Numbered from the stretch's first letter, positions 1 through 8,087 are shown. The stretch is DNA of 17,498 nucleotides from Odoribacteraceae bacterium (GCA_031267995.1 JAIRXZ010000042.1:1-17498), one strand, 5' to 3'. The notes: generated by a model from the sequence alone, not told the origin. Numbers and translations: made by a program.

Positions 1-1865
1 GCACAAAATGTGTGAACGATCTCCATCACGGCCGATAACTCCTTATCTGGGGCAGTCGCAAAACCGGCAGAAAAGAGTCGAAACGCCCCTTCCTCCTCCG
101 CTACCCACCTCCCGGCCAGGATCCCGGCACACGCCTCCATGTACCGGGTGCGAACAGTAGTTTCCACGCGCTCCTCTCCGACGACGGCGGCGAACTCCGC
201 CCGACGTTCCAGCAAGAAATCGAACAGATCACCTCCCGGCGGCGAAAGCAGTGCGTCCTCGTAAACGTACCAATTCTCCGCCGCGAACCGTGCGCTATCG
301 GGCAACCCGGCCACGTACTCGAGTGCTACGCCGGCGACACTCTCCGAGCTATACTCCAGCAGCGAAGCGATAAAAGCGGTGATAAATGCAGGATCTCGCT
401 CCCCCTCTCCGTACCGTTGGCTCAGCGTGCGACTCTCCTGTTCCAGCCCCGCCAGCACGCGTCCCTCAAATGTCTCCCCGTCCATCAGCCCCGTCATCTT
501 GAAATACAGGCTCCCGTCCGGACGGAGCACCAGGAAAGTGGGAAACTCCCTCACCCCGTACCGTTCCTCGACGAGCTTCCCTTCCTCCCCCGCCGCATCC
601 ACCTTGAGATTAACAAAAAATTTGTTCAACAGATCGCCCATACCCTCCCGTGCGAAAAGCGAATCTGTCCTCCCAGTCATTTCCCCCTCGCAGACCGCAA
701 ACACTAGTATGCCGCGCGCCCCGGCCTGCTCCAGCGCCTGCTCCAACGGAAGATCTTCCCAGTAAACCCCCGTATCAAAGAGCCTCTTGTAAGCATCCGG
801 GCGCGATCGCAGGAATAGCTTCAATTCCGGATCCGTTGCCGTCTCTGCCACCCGCTCCTCCACACTGGCGAGGTGCTCTACTTGCCGTTCGGACTCCGCG
901 CGGATGGCCTTGAACGAATTGGCGAGCATCCACAACTTCGCGTCGGAAAACAGCGACACGCGCTCCTCGATCAGGGAAAAAGCCCGTTCGTAATCCCGGT
1001 CGATATACGCCCTTGCCACCTCCACCTCCAGCAGCAATGCCTCTCGTCCAGGCAGGTCATCCCCCTCCAGCCACGTGCGGAGGGCATCCAGCAAGGAGCG
1101 ATCCACCACCTCGTCCCCCTCCCGAGTAAAAACGGGGCTCAGCAGCGTCTCGTAACAATAGAGCAGGTAAGCGTCCACTCGTTCCCTCCCGATGCTCGCC
1201 CGGAACCTTCCCGGATGCTTTAGCAGGTACGAAAAATCCTCCGACGGCACGGGAGCCACGGACAAATCGCTGAACAACGGCCAGAAAACCGGCGACAACT
1301 TGTCTCCGTTTGATAGCGACGCCAGCAACCGCTTCCCCACGGAGATGCACGCCGGATCGCCCGCGAACCCGTCCTGCAGCGAGAGGAAATAATCCATCAT
1401 CCGCACCTTCGACATTTTCCTGGAGTCGTACTCCCGCCTCAGCACCGGGAGCGCATTGGTGGAAATCGCACCGCGTCGCGCCTTCTCCACCAACTCGTCG
1501 GCGCTCACCCCGCCCGCGATCCGGTACAACTCCTCCTCGTTGATACCCAGCAGCAAAAAAGCTGGATAAGTATCCACGTGATATCGTTTGACGAACTCCT
1601 TCCCCTCCGTCGTCCCCTCGTCCACCTGCATGCACACGAAGCGCTCGTCGAAAAACTCCTTGAAATCCTCACCCGACACCCCCGCCTCGTTCAGGTAATA
1701 CGAAGGCCCGTTCCAGGCCGCTCGAACCTCCACGAACACCAATTTCCGTTCGATAATCGCCTCCAGGAAGGCGTCGTCAAGCGAGATTTCCCGAAATGGG
1801 ATACTTTGAGAAAATGCGCGGGAAATCGCGCAGAGAGCCAGCATCAATAAAATCACTTTTTTCAT
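1..1865 (-). CDS. Exported protein with two thioredoxin-like domains lacking CXXC (partial, C-terminus off the window)
   Basis: The frame is open from an ATG at 1865 to the left edge, about 621 residues, with no stop in the visible part. Residues 1-19 look like a cleavable signal peptide (MKK, then a hydrophobic core, then RAFS); no convincing lipobox is present. Two segments resemble thioredoxin folds. The first (about 25-125) has VFVEVRAAWNGPSYY where active family members have a WCGPC-like site, and a YP at 100-101 matching the cis-proline position. The second (about 366-475) has ILVFAVCEGEMTG with a single cysteine (C392) and a FP near 441-442. Both redox cysteine pairs are therefore missing, so disulfide exchange is unlikely; a binding or structural role in the periplasm is my inference. 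The middle (about 130-360) is predicted-helical in character but not recognised. It follows zupT at a distance of 163 bp and has its own promoter box. The coding reality is well supported; the precise family is not. Confidence 0.78.
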   Translation of the reverse strand, partial: MKKVILLMLALCAISRAFSQSIPFREISLDDAFLEAIIERKLVFVEVRAAWNGPSYYLNEAGVSGEDFKEFFDERFVCMQVDEGTTEGKEFVKRYHVDTYPAFLLLGINEEELYRIAGGVSADELVEKARRGAISTNALPVLRREYDSRKMSKVRMMDYFLSLQDGFAGDPACISVGKRLLASLSNGDKLSPVFWPLFSDLSVAPVPSEDFSYLLKHPGRFRASIGRERVDAYLLYCYETLLSPVFTREGDEVVDRSLLDALRTWLEGDDLPGREALLLEVEVARAYIDRDYERAFSLIEERVSLFSDAKLWMLANSFKAIRAESERQVEHLASVEERVAETATDPELKLFLRSRPDAYKRLFDTGVYWEDLPLEQALEQAGARGILVFAVCEGEMTGRTDSLFAREGMGDLLNKFFVNLKVDAAGEEGKLVEERYGVREFPTFLVLRPDGSLYFKMTGLMDGETFEGRVLAGLEQESRTLSQRYGEGERDPAFITAFIASLLEYSSESVAGVALEYVAGLPDSARFAAENWYVYEDALLSPPGGDLFDFLLERRAEFAAVVGEERVETTVRTRYMEACAGILAGRWVAEEEGAFRLFSAGFATAPDKELSAVMEIVHTFC

Positions 1866-1889
1866 CTTTACACACGTTAAAGTTTCCGA

Positions 1890-1897
1890 CAAATGTA
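1890..1897 (-). promoter_or_regulatory. Bacteroidetes -7 promoter box for the thioredoxin-like gene
   Basis: On the minus strand the sequence reads TACATTTG, an exact match to the Bacteroidetes -7 consensus TAnnTTTG. It lies 24 bp upstream of the ATG at 1865, leaving a short leader. No TTTG-like -33 element is seen at the usual spacing of about 19-21 bp, so the call rests on the -7 box and its position. Confidence 0.5.
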
Positions 1898-1995
1898 CAG
1901 GATTTTTTCCCGCCACCACGCACGCTCGCAAACCGAAAAAAAAGTTTTCAAGGCAAAAAGAATGAAGAATAGTACCCCGGCGGGGGGGCATGGGA

Positions 1996-2016
1996 TTCGG
2001 GGGTTATTCTCCCGAA
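1996..2016 (-). terminator. Possible terminator hairpin after zupT
   Basis: Twelve bases beyond the zupT stop codon, TTCGGG and CCCGAA form a 6-bp stem with a 9-nt loop. A second tight GC hairpin (ccccggcgggg, about 1975-1985) follows in the direction of transcription. Neither is followed at once by a long U run, although a U-rich stretch occurs about 10-20 nt further on. The position at the end of the six-gene run is the best argument; intrinsic termination is not certain. Confidence 0.32.
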
Positions 2017-2028
2017 CTAAACCGGTGG

Positions 2029-2922
2029 TTAGAAGAGGAGGAGGCTGAAGGCCATGATGGCCATGCCGGCGACAAGGCCGTAGATGGAGAGGTGGTGGGC
2101 GCCGTATTCCTTGGCGGTGGGGAGGAGTTCGTCGAGGGAGATAAAGACCATGATGCCGGCGACAAGGGAGAAGAGGAGGCCGAGGACGGTGGCGTCGATC
2201 CCGATGAAGGCGGTGAGGAGCAGGAAGCCGACAAGGGCGCCGGCGGGTTCGGCCAGGCCGGAGAGGAAGGAGTAGGTGAAGGCTTTCCGGCGGCTGCCGG
2301 TGGCGAAAAAGATGGGGACGGAGACGGCGATGCCTTCCGGGATGTTGTGGATGGCGATGGCAAGGGTGATGGGGTAGGCGATGCCGGGGTCGGAGAGGCC
2401 GGCGATGAAGGTGGCTAACCCTTCCGGGAAGTTGTGGACGGCGATGGCGATGGCGGTGAGGATGCCCACGCGGGAGAGGTCGGGGTTGCCGCGGTGGTTC
2501 ATGCTTTCGACGGTTTTGACTTCGTGGGGGTTTTTGGCGGCGGGGATCATCTTGTCGATGATGGCGATGAGCGCCATGCCGGCGAAGAAGGCGATGGTGG
2601 AGAGGAGGGTGGCGTGGCGCGTGTCGAAGGCGCGTTCCAGGGATTCGCGGGCGTCGGGGAGGATTTCGACGAAGGAAATGTAGATCATGACGCCGGCGCT
2701 GAAGCCGAGCGCCAGGGAGAGGAAGCGTTTGTTGGTGCGCCGGGAGAGGAAGGCGATGGCGCTGCCGATGCCCGTGGAGAGGCCGGCGAGGAGGGTCAAG
2801 CCGAAGGCGACGAGGAGGACGGGGGAGGGGATGCCGGCGAGGAGAGAGGGGATGGTCGCGAGGTGGGAGAGGGGGGCCGCGAGGAGCGAGAAAGGTTCCG
2901 CGATGAGGAAAAAGTTTTCCAC
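2029..2922 (-). CDS. zupT: ZIP-family divalent metal transporter (ZupT-like)
   Basis: This 297-residue inner-membrane protein imports divalent metals (zinc, and in the ZupT subgroup also iron, manganese or cobalt). It shows the two hallmark metal-binding helix motifs HNFPEG (163-168) and HNIPEG (192-197), plus GLAEPAG (222-228) with the conserved glutamate E225. Hydrophobic segments follow the eight-helix ZIP pattern, and the overall likeness to E. coli ZupT is clear from GFSAGVMIYIS near the N-terminus to the SLDELLPTAKEYG region near the C-terminus. About 35 residues precede the first helix that matches ZupT, so the protein is longer than the 257-residue E. coli protein. The start used is a GTG at 2922, only 6 bp after the gltX stop; no in-frame ATG exists before residue 79, so a GTG or another non-ATG start is required. 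The spacing suggests translational coupling to gltX. Metal specificity cannot be read from the sequence. Confidence 0.93.
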   Translation of the reverse strand: MENFFLIAEPFSLLAAPLSHLATIPSLLAGIPSPVLLVAFGLTLLAGLSTGIGSAIAFLSRRTNKRFLSLALGFSAGVMIYISFVEILPDARESLERAFDTRHATLLSTIAFFAGMALIAIIDKMIPAAKNPHEVKTVESMNHRGNPDLSRVGILTAIAIAVHNFPEGLATFIAGLSDPGIAYPITLAIAIHNIPEGIAVSVPIFFATGSRRKAFTYSFLSGLAEPAGALVGFLLLTAFIGIDATVLGLLFSLVAGIMVFISLDELLPTAKEYGAHHLSIYGLVAGMAIMAFSLLLF

Positions 2923-2928
2923 GCGCTA

Positions 2929-4455
2929 TTAATTTTCGACCTGCAGTCGGTTGATGGCGGTGTCGAGGCGGGTGAGGGTTTCGGTTTTGCCCAGGATTTC
3001 GATAATTTCAAAGAGGTGCGGGCCGTCGGCGAGGCCGATGACGGCGAGGCGGAAGGGGTTCATGATCTTGCCGAGGCCGGTCTCCCGGTCGGTTGCCCAT
3101 TGTCGGACGGCCGTTTCGGTGGCGGCGGCGGTGAAGGGGGTGATCCCCTCCAGGAGGCGGGCGAGGTCGGCGATGAGGGCGGGAGTTTCCGGTCGCCAGC
3201 ACTTTTTCCGGCTTTTATCGTCGTAGGTTTCGGGGGCGCGGAAGAAGTATTGGGAGGCGTCGCGGATATCCGCGACGAAGTTTGCCCGTTCTTTGAGGAG
3301 GCGGCAGATCTTTTCGAGCGTCGGGGCATCGCGTTGGATACCGTCGCGCTGGAGGAGGAGGGCGAGGTCGGCGGCGAGGTCGGCATCCGGGCGCTCCTGG
3401 AGATATTTGTGGTTAAACCATTTTGCCTTGTCCGGGCTGAATCGGGCGCCCGATTTGTTGACGCGTTCGAGGGAGAATTGTTCGGCCAGCTCGGCGAGGG
3501 AGAAGATCTCCTGTTCCGTGCCGGGGTTCCATCCCAGCAGGGCGAGCATGTTGATGAAGGCGTCGGGGAGGTAGCCATCCTCGCGGTACCCGCGCCATTT
3601 CTCGCCCGTGTCGGGGTCGGTAAATTCGAGGGGGAAGACGGGGAATCCCATTTTATTCCCGTCGCGTTTGCTCAGTTTCCCGTTTCCCACCGGCTTGAGG
3701 ATGAGGGGGAGGTGGGCGAAGCTGGGCATTTCCCACCCGAAGGCGCGGTAGAGGAGGGCGTGGAGGGGGAGTGAGGTGAGCCATTCCTCGCCGCGGATGA
3801 CGTGGGAGATGGCCATGAGGTGGTCGTCGACGACGTTGGCGAGGTGGTAGGTGGGCATGCCGTCGGCTTTGAAGAGCACCTTGTCGTCCAGGAGGGCGGT
3901 GTTGAAGCGGACTTCTCCGCGGATGATGTCCTGGAGGATAAGTTCTTCGTTTTCGGGCATTTTGAAGCGGATGACGCGTGGGGCGCCGGCGTCGACGAGT
4001 TTTTTGACTTCGTCGGGGGGGAGGGTGAGGGAGTTTTTCATCGTCGCGCGGTTGTCGGCGCCGTAGGTAAAGGTTTTCCCGTCTGCCTCGGCGGCGGCGC
4101 GGCGTTGGTTGAGATCGTCGGCGGAGTCGAAGGCGAGATAGGCGTGGCCGGTGGCGAGGAGTTCGCGGGCGTGGTGGTCGTACAGTTCCTTGCGTTCGCT
4201 TTGGCGGTACGGGGCGTGTGGGCCGCCGACGCCGACGCCCTCGTCGACGGTGAGGCCGCACCATTTCAGGGCTTCGACGATGTACTCTTCGGCGCCGGGG
4301 ACGAAGCGATTTTGGTCGGTATCCTCCACGCGCAGCAGGAAATCGCCGCCGTGGTGCTTGGCGAAGAGGTAATTGAAGAGCGCCGTCCGCACGCCCCCCA
4401 GGTGTAGCGCCCCGGTGGGGCTTGGCGCGAAGCGCACGCGGATTCTGTCGTTCAT
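2929..4455 (-). CDS. gltX: Glutamyl-tRNA synthetase
   Basis: This 508-residue class I aminoacyl-tRNA synthetase charges tRNA(Glu) with glutamate in the cytoplasm. The N-terminus carries the Rossmann-fold signature PSPTGALHLGGVRTALFNYL with the HIGH-type motif at HLGG (18-21), followed by RVEDTD (42-47). The KMSKS-type loop is KLSKRDG (260-266). Length matches bacterial GluRS. The C-terminal half (about 330-508) is the helical anticodon-binding region. The ATG at 4455 is 18 bp after the stop of the 93-residue gene, and the zupT start lies 6 bp beyond the gltX stop, so it sits inside an operon. Whether it is discriminating or also charges tRNA(Gln) cannot be told from sequence inspection. Its coding strand is C-rich, unlike the acyltransferase and aminotransferase at the head of the same operon. 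Confidence 0.97.
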   Translation of the reverse strand: MNDRIRVRFAPSPTGALHLGGVRTALFNYLFAKHHGGDFLLRVEDTDQNRFVPGAEEYIVEALKWCGLTVDEGVGVGGPHAPYRQSERKELYDHHARELLATGHAYLAFDSADDLNQRRAAAEADGKTFTYGADNRATMKNSLTLPPDEVKKLVDAGAPRVIRFKMPENEELILQDIIRGEVRFNTALLDDKVLFKADGMPTYHLANVVDDHLMAISHVIRGEEWLTSLPLHALLYRAFGWEMPSFAHLPLILKPVGNGKLSKRDGNKMGFPVFPLEFTDPDTGEKWRGYREDGYLPDAFINMLALLGWNPGTEQEIFSLAELAEQFSLERVNKSGARFSPDKAKWFNHKYLQERPDADLAADLALLLQRDGIQRDAPTLEKICRLLKERANFVADIRDASQYFFRAPETYDDKSRKKCWRPETPALIADLARLLEGITPFTAAATETAVRQWATDRETGLGKIMNPFRLAVIGLADGPHLFEIIEILGKTETLTRLDTAINRLQVEN

Positions 4456-4473
4456 GGTTGTCGTGGTGTTGCT

Positions 4474-4755
4474 TTATTGTTGTTCGGGGGCGGGGGTTTC
4501 CGTTCCCCAGTCTTTTTTCCGTTCCAGCAGGGCTTGGAAGAGATCGCGGGCGTGTTGCTCGGCGATACGCTCGGCCTCGCTCTTGGAGTGGATGCCGGAG
4601 CGCAGTCGCTGGGCGTGGTTTAGCGTGGCGTCGGGGCCTTCCGTCAGCAGGTAGAGGGTGAAGTTGAAGTGGTGATCGCGACTTTTGCTGGTGAGGCCGA
4701 ACCAGAAGTCCATGCCCCTGCCCCCGACGAACACGCGGCGTCTGAATTTGTACAT
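4474..4755 (-). CDS. Uncharacterised 93-residue protein
   Basis: I do not recognise a family. The protein begins MYKFRRRVFVGGRG and contains an aromatic stretch (MDFWFGL at 15-21, HHFNFTLYLL at 28-37), followed by a charged helical half rich in E, A and R (about 45-84) and a short Pro/Glu tail. There is no signal peptide or membrane segment, so a cytoplasmic location is likely. It is kept as a real gene because it starts one base after the stop of the 52-residue gene upstream and ends 18 bp before gltX, on the same strand, with composition like gltX. No function is proposed. Confidence 0.7.
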   Translation of the reverse strand: MYKFRRRVFVGGRGMDFWFGLTSKSRDHHFNFTLYLLTEGPDATLNHAQRLRSGIHSKSEAERIAEQHARDLFQALLERKKDWGTETPAPEQQ

Positions 4756-4756
4756 G

Positions 4757-4915
4757 TTAGTTTTTTTTCTTGATGGACGCGGCGACGGCCAGCACTACCA
4801 TTGCCGCGATGTTGAGGTAGACGGGGGTTTCGCGGCTCTCGCCATACAGCATCATCGCGCTGGAGATGACCACGAGGAAGGCGGCCAGCACCAGGAGGAA
4901 TTTTTCTTTTTTCAT
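4757..4915 (-). CDS. Small two-helix membrane protein (52 residues)
   Basis: A 52-residue frame begins with ATG at 4915 (MKKEKFLLVLAAFLVV) and ends with TAA at 4757-4759. It contains two hydrophobic segments, about residues 6-24 and 32-47, separated by a short charged turn (GESRET), and a lysine-rich tail (KKKN). This is the layout of a small hairpin-type inner-membrane protein with both ends probably on the cytoplasmic side. The start is 14 bp after the acyltransferase stop, and the next gene starts one base after this stop, which strongly supports a coding role in the operon. No family or function is recognised. Confidence 0.68.
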   Translation of the reverse strand: MKKEKFLLVLAAFLVVISSAMMLYGESRETPVYLNIAAMVVLAVAASIKKKN

Positions 4916-4929
4916 CTGTTCCTTGTTGA

Positions 4930-6072
4930 TTACCGCGCGTCGGCGCTTTTGAGGGAATTTTTCACGGGATTGGCGTAGATATCGAGATACATCCCGTTCA
5001 GGACGGAGCGATTGCCGTCCAGCCTGTCCAGCTTTTGTTTCATCTCCTTAATAAAGAGTTCGCGTTGCTCCCCGGAGTAAGCATTCGCGAACCTGGCGCT
5101 GCCGTTGAGGAGATCGTGAGCGATATAATTATTCGGCCACAGCTTGTAATTCCGGTGGATAACCCCGTCGATATGGGCGGCCAGGGCAGCCACGCGGTCG
5201 CCGTTATTCGGCAGCCGGCCAAACCCCTCCAGCTCCCCGTCCACCGGCCGACCGATGGCGAAATGCACCCTCCCCTTCTGCTCGGCCAGGCCGCGGTACA
5301 TGCTCTTCATATCCTCCTCGGGCGTCTTCACGAAATCGCCGGTGCCGCGTTGGTACAGCTCGTCGGTCTTCATATCGTCGCACGGCTCCCACTCGTAAGA
5401 GATGGCCAGCGGCACCAGTCGCAGCTCCCGGAAATTCTCCGCGAACTCCTTGGGGCCGCTCATCTTGAACATCTTCAGGAGGGCGTGCTGCGTGCGATCG
5501 TCCCCGTTTTTGGAGCGACCCTCCCGCTGCGCGATCCACGCCGAATTTCTCCCCTCCTTGATCAAATCGCGGATATAGCGCGAGCGCGCGCCGGCGCTGG
5601 TCACCATCTCCTTCACCGGCAGCCCCCGCTCGATAATAAAACAGGAATCGAGCTTCACCAGGTCGGTCACCCAATCGTTAATCAGCAGGTTGCTGCCGAT
5701 GGCGGCCTGGCAATAAAGGAGTCCGGCCTCCAGCAACAGGGAGTTGAGGATAGCCGAATCCAGGATAATGTCCCGGTGATTGGAGACGAAGAGGTAAGCC
5801 TCCCCCGCGCGCAGCCCCTCCAGGCCGGAGACGGTGACGCCGCCGGTAGTCATTTTCACCAACTTCCTGATCACGGGCATAAAAAAGCGGAGCTGGAACT
5901 CGTCCGGCGTCGCCACCCCCTCCAGCGCGTCGGTGAGTTGCCCCTGCTCCACCCCCAACATGCGCGAAAACAGGGACAAGAACTCCGGCGAGGTGCCGAG
6001 CCGCCCCGTGGCAGCCCTCACCTCGTCCCCCGCGAAGGGTCTGATACCGTCGAATTTCGGATCTGATACCAT
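4930..6072 (-). CDS. PlsC-like lysophospholipid acyltransferase family protein
   Basis: About 380 residues. The acyltransferase core has YLFVSNHRDIILDS, with N98-H99 and D105 in the numbering used here; this is the NHxxxxxD form of the catalytic block, one residue longer than the HX4D spacing of classical PlsC. It is followed by FIIERGLPVKEM (about 145-156) and AWIAQREGRSKNGDDRTQ (about 178-195), equivalent to the later PlsC blocks that bind the acyl acceptor. The family transfers fatty acyl groups to lysophospholipids or similar acceptors at the inner membrane; the exact acceptor is unknown. The protein has about 85 residues before the core and a long C-terminal part, so it is longer than typical PlsC. 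I chose the ATG at 6072, 12 bp after the aminotransferase stop; a TTG at 6084 directly abutting that stop would add four residues. Confidence 0.88.
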   Translation of the reverse strand: MVSDPKFDGIRPFAGDEVRAATGRLGTSPEFLSLFSRMLGVEQGQLTDALEGVATPDEFQLRFFMPVIRKLVKMTTGGVTVSGLEGLRAGEAYLFVSNHRDIILDSAILNSLLLEAGLLYCQAAIGSNLLINDWVTDLVKLDSCFIIERGLPVKEMVTSAGARSRYIRDLIKEGRNSAWIAQREGRSKNGDDRTQHALLKMFKMSGPKEFAENFRELRLVPLAISYEWEPCDDMKTDELYQRGTGDFVKTPEEDMKSMYRGLAEQKGRVHFAIGRPVDGELEGFGRLPNNGDRVAALAAHIDGVIHRNYKLWPNNYIAHDLLNGSARFANAYSGEQRELFIKEMKQKLDRLDGNRSVLNGMYLDIYANPVKNSLKSADAR

Positions 6073-6084
6073 ACGCCGCGGCAA

Positions 6085-7284
6085 TTACAACACCCTCCCC
6101 GGGTAACACTCCAGCGCCTTGGCCAGCACCTCCATCGCCCGTTTCAGTTCCGAGATCTTCAGGACGTAAGCCACCCGCACCTGGTCGATTCCAAATCCCG
6201 GTGTCGAGTAAAATCCGTTTGCCGGCGCCACCATCACCGTTTCGCCCTGGTAATTAAAATCCTCCAGCAGCCAGCGGGCAAAGCGCTCCGCGTCGTCCAC
6301 CGGCAACTTCACCACGGCGTAGAAGGCGCCGCTGGGCTTCGGGCACACCACGCCGGGCATCTCGTTCAGCGCCTTGACGAGGAAATCGCGACGCTCCTGG
6401 TACTCGTCGTGCACCGCCTTGAAATAGGAAGCCGGGGCGTCGATAGAAGCCTCCGCGATCAGCTGCCCGATGGCCGGCGAGCACAGGCGCGACATCCCGA
6501 ACTTCAGCGCCGTGGCCAGCACCTCCTCGTTCCTCGTCACCAGCATCCCCACGCGCAGGCCGCACTCGCTGTAGCGCTTCGACACGGAGTCGAGCAAGAT
6601 AACATTCTGCTCCAACCCCTTCAGGTTCATCGTCGAGAAATGCTCCCGACCGTCATAGCAAAACTCCCGGTACACCTCGTCCGCGTACAGGAAAAGATCG
6701 TGTTTCCGAACCAGCTCGGCCACCTGCTCCAGCTCCTCTCGCGAATAGAGATACCCGGTAGGATTATTCGGGTTCACGATCACGATACCCCGCGTCCGCG
6801 GCGTGATCACCTTCTCGATCTCCGCCACCGGCGGCAGCGCGAAACCCTGCTCGATGAACGACGTCACCGTCTTGATAACCACCCCGCAGATCGTCGCGAA
6901 CGAATAATAATTCGCGTAAAAAGGCTCCGGGATAATCACCTCGTCGCCAGGGTTCAGCGTGGACATGAAGGCGAAATTGATAGCCTCCGACCCCCCCGTT
7001 GTCACCAAAATATTCTTCTCCGTGACGTCGATACCCACCCCGCGGTAATACCCCGCCAGCTTCCGGCGCAGCGACAGGTTGCCCGCCGAGTGCGTGTACT
7101 CGATCACCCGTTCGCGGCAATTCCTCAGCGCCTCCAGCGCCACGTCGGGCGTCGGGATATCCGGCTGACCGATATTCAAGTGGAACACGCGGACGCCCCG
7201 CTCCTTCGCCTGGTCGGCAAACGGCACCAACTTCCGGATGGGCGAGGGCGGCATAGCCCTCCCTTTTTCTGATACTTGTGGCAT
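6085..7284 (-). CDS. PLP-dependent aminotransferase, class I/II (AspC-like)
   Basis: A 399-residue fold-type I aminotransferase that moves amino groups between amino acids and 2-oxo acids in the cytoplasm. Visible motifs are LNIGQPDIPTP (36-46), VTTGGSEAINFAF (94-106), NPNNPTGYLYS (171-181) with the PLP-contacting asparagine, YADEVYREF (200-208) with the aspartate and tyrosine that bind PLP, and SVSKRYSECGLRVG (233-246) with the Schiff-base lysine K236 and the phosphate-binding arginine R244. A C-terminal RVAYV supplies the usual substrate-carboxylate arginine. Length and motif order fit the aspartate/aromatic-type class, but substrate cannot be set. It is the first gene of the apparent six-gene operon, with a TAnnTTTG promoter box 25 bp upstream of the ATG at 7284. 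A run of seven G (coding strand) encodes the TGGSE motif. Confidence 0.93.
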   Translation of the reverse strand: MPQVSEKGRAMPPSPIRKLVPFADQAKERGVRVFHLNIGQPDIPTPDVALEALRNCRERVIEYTHSAGNLSLRRKLAGYYRGVGIDVTEKNILVTTGGSEAINFAFMSTLNPGDEVIIPEPFYANYYSFATICGVVIKTVTSFIEQGFALPPVAEIEKVITPRTRGIVIVNPNNPTGYLYSREELEQVAELVRKHDLFLYADEVYREFCYDGREHFSTMNLKGLEQNVILLDSVSKRYSECGLRVGMLVTRNEEVLATALKFGMSRLCSPAIGQLIAEASIDAPASYFKAVHDEYQERRDFLVKALNEMPGVVCPKPSGAFYAVVKLPVDDAERFARWLLEDFNYQGETVMVAPANGFYSTPGFGIDQVRVAYVLKISELKRAMEVLAKALECYPGRVL

Positions 7285-7309
7285 AATGATACGGTTTTAA
7301 AGTTTCGGG

Positions 7310-7317
7310 CAAAGATA
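7310..7317 (-). promoter_or_regulatory. Bacteroidetes -7 promoter box for the aminotransferase-gltX-zupT operon
   Basis: The minus strand reads TATCTTTG, an exact match to TAnnTTTG, 25 bp upstream of the aminotransferase start codon and in the only intergenic gap (74 bp) before the six tightly packed genes. A clear -33 TTTG at 19-21 bp further upstream is not visible. It sits about 40 bp after the stop codon of the Crp/Fnr gene, so it would separate that gene from the operon. Confidence 0.55.
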
Positions 7318-7358
7318 GGAATTAAATCATAAACCCCGCCAGCGCCCCTCCCGACAAT

Positions 7359-8063
7359 TCAGCCGCGACCGGCGATCACCCGCAGCCGCGCCGCATCCAG
7401 CAGCCTGATCCGGCGACCCCTGGCCTCGATCAGCCCCTCCGCCTTGAACTCCGACAGCAGCCTGATCAGCGTCTCCGTCGCCGTCCCCACGAAGTTCCCC
7501 AGATCCTCCCGCGTCAGGCACAGCGACAGCGACCCGTCGGCGGCCAGCCCGAAATCGACCGAAATCCGCAGCAGGATATCCGCCAGCCTCGCCCTCACCG
7601 ACTTCTGCGCCACGTCCCGGATATAACGGTTGGCATCCCCCAGCTCCTTGCAGGCGATTTGCACCATCTCGTGCGCGAACGACGGCACGCGGGCGATAGC
7701 GCCCAGCAGCACGCGGTCGGGGATGAGGCACAACACGCAGTCCGTCAGCGCCTGTACCGACGTGCAGGCCGGCTCGCCGCGGATAATCGACCGGAATCCG
7801 AAGATGTCGCCCTCTTTCCCGACGCGGATGATTTGCTCCTTCCCCCCGCTTCCCGTGTGAAAAATCTTGACCACCCCGGAGTAGAGGAGGTAGCACTCCC
7901 GCGTCCGCGACTCTTCGGCGTACACCAGTCCTCCTTTCCTGACGGCCAGCACGTTTCCCCGCGCCAGCAGGTCGACCAGATCCGCCTCCGCCACCATCCT
8001 GAACGTTTGCTTGAATTTGCCGGCGCACGCGGCTGTACCGGGCAAAATAATCTCTTCTTTCAT
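7359..8063 (-). CDS. Crp/Fnr-family transcriptional regulator
   Basis: A 234-residue cytoplasmic regulator. Residues about 30-120 form a cyclic-nucleotide-binding-type beta roll (CYLLYSGVVKIFHTG, EGDIFGFRSIIRGEPACTSVQALTDC), followed by a dimerisation helix (about 125-165) and a C-terminal winged helix-turn-helix, with LTREDLGNFVGTATETLIRLL (two pieces, 183-203) and the wing near 207-222. The phosphate-binding GEL...RSA pattern of true cAMP-binding CRP is not preserved (FGFRSIIRG instead), and no N-terminal cysteine cluster of the FNR type is present, so the effector is unknown and may not be cAMP or an Fe-S centre. It is encoded alone, between the TlpA gene and the aminotransferase operon. 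A 12-bp palindrome in its leader could be an autoregulatory site. Targets cannot be read from the window. Confidence 0.9.
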   Translation of the reverse strand: MKEEIILPGTAACAGKFKQTFRMVAEADLVDLLARGNVLAVRKGGLVYAEESRTRECYLLYSGVVKIFHTGSGGKEQIIRVGKEGDIFGFRSIIRGEPACTSVQALTDCVLCLIPDRVLLGAIARVPSFAHEMVQIACKELGDANRYIRDVAQKSVRARLADILLRISVDFGLAADGSLSLCLTREDLGNFVGTATETLIRLLSEFKAEGLIEARGRRIRLLDAARLRVIAGRG

Positions 8064-8087
8064 GACGATTTTTCTTGAAAACGTTAA

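Noticed and set aside
2434..3774. Long plus-strand reading frame of 446 codons opposite zupT and gltX
   Set aside because: It is antisense to two well-identified genes, has low-complexity Gly/Glu/Asp/Val content and arises from C-ending codons on the other strand.
6991..6997. Run of seven C (G on the coding strand) in the aminotransferase as a phase-variation tract
   Set aside because: It encodes the conserved TGGSE motif in a housekeeping-type enzyme in a G-rich frame, and seven bases is short for slippage control.
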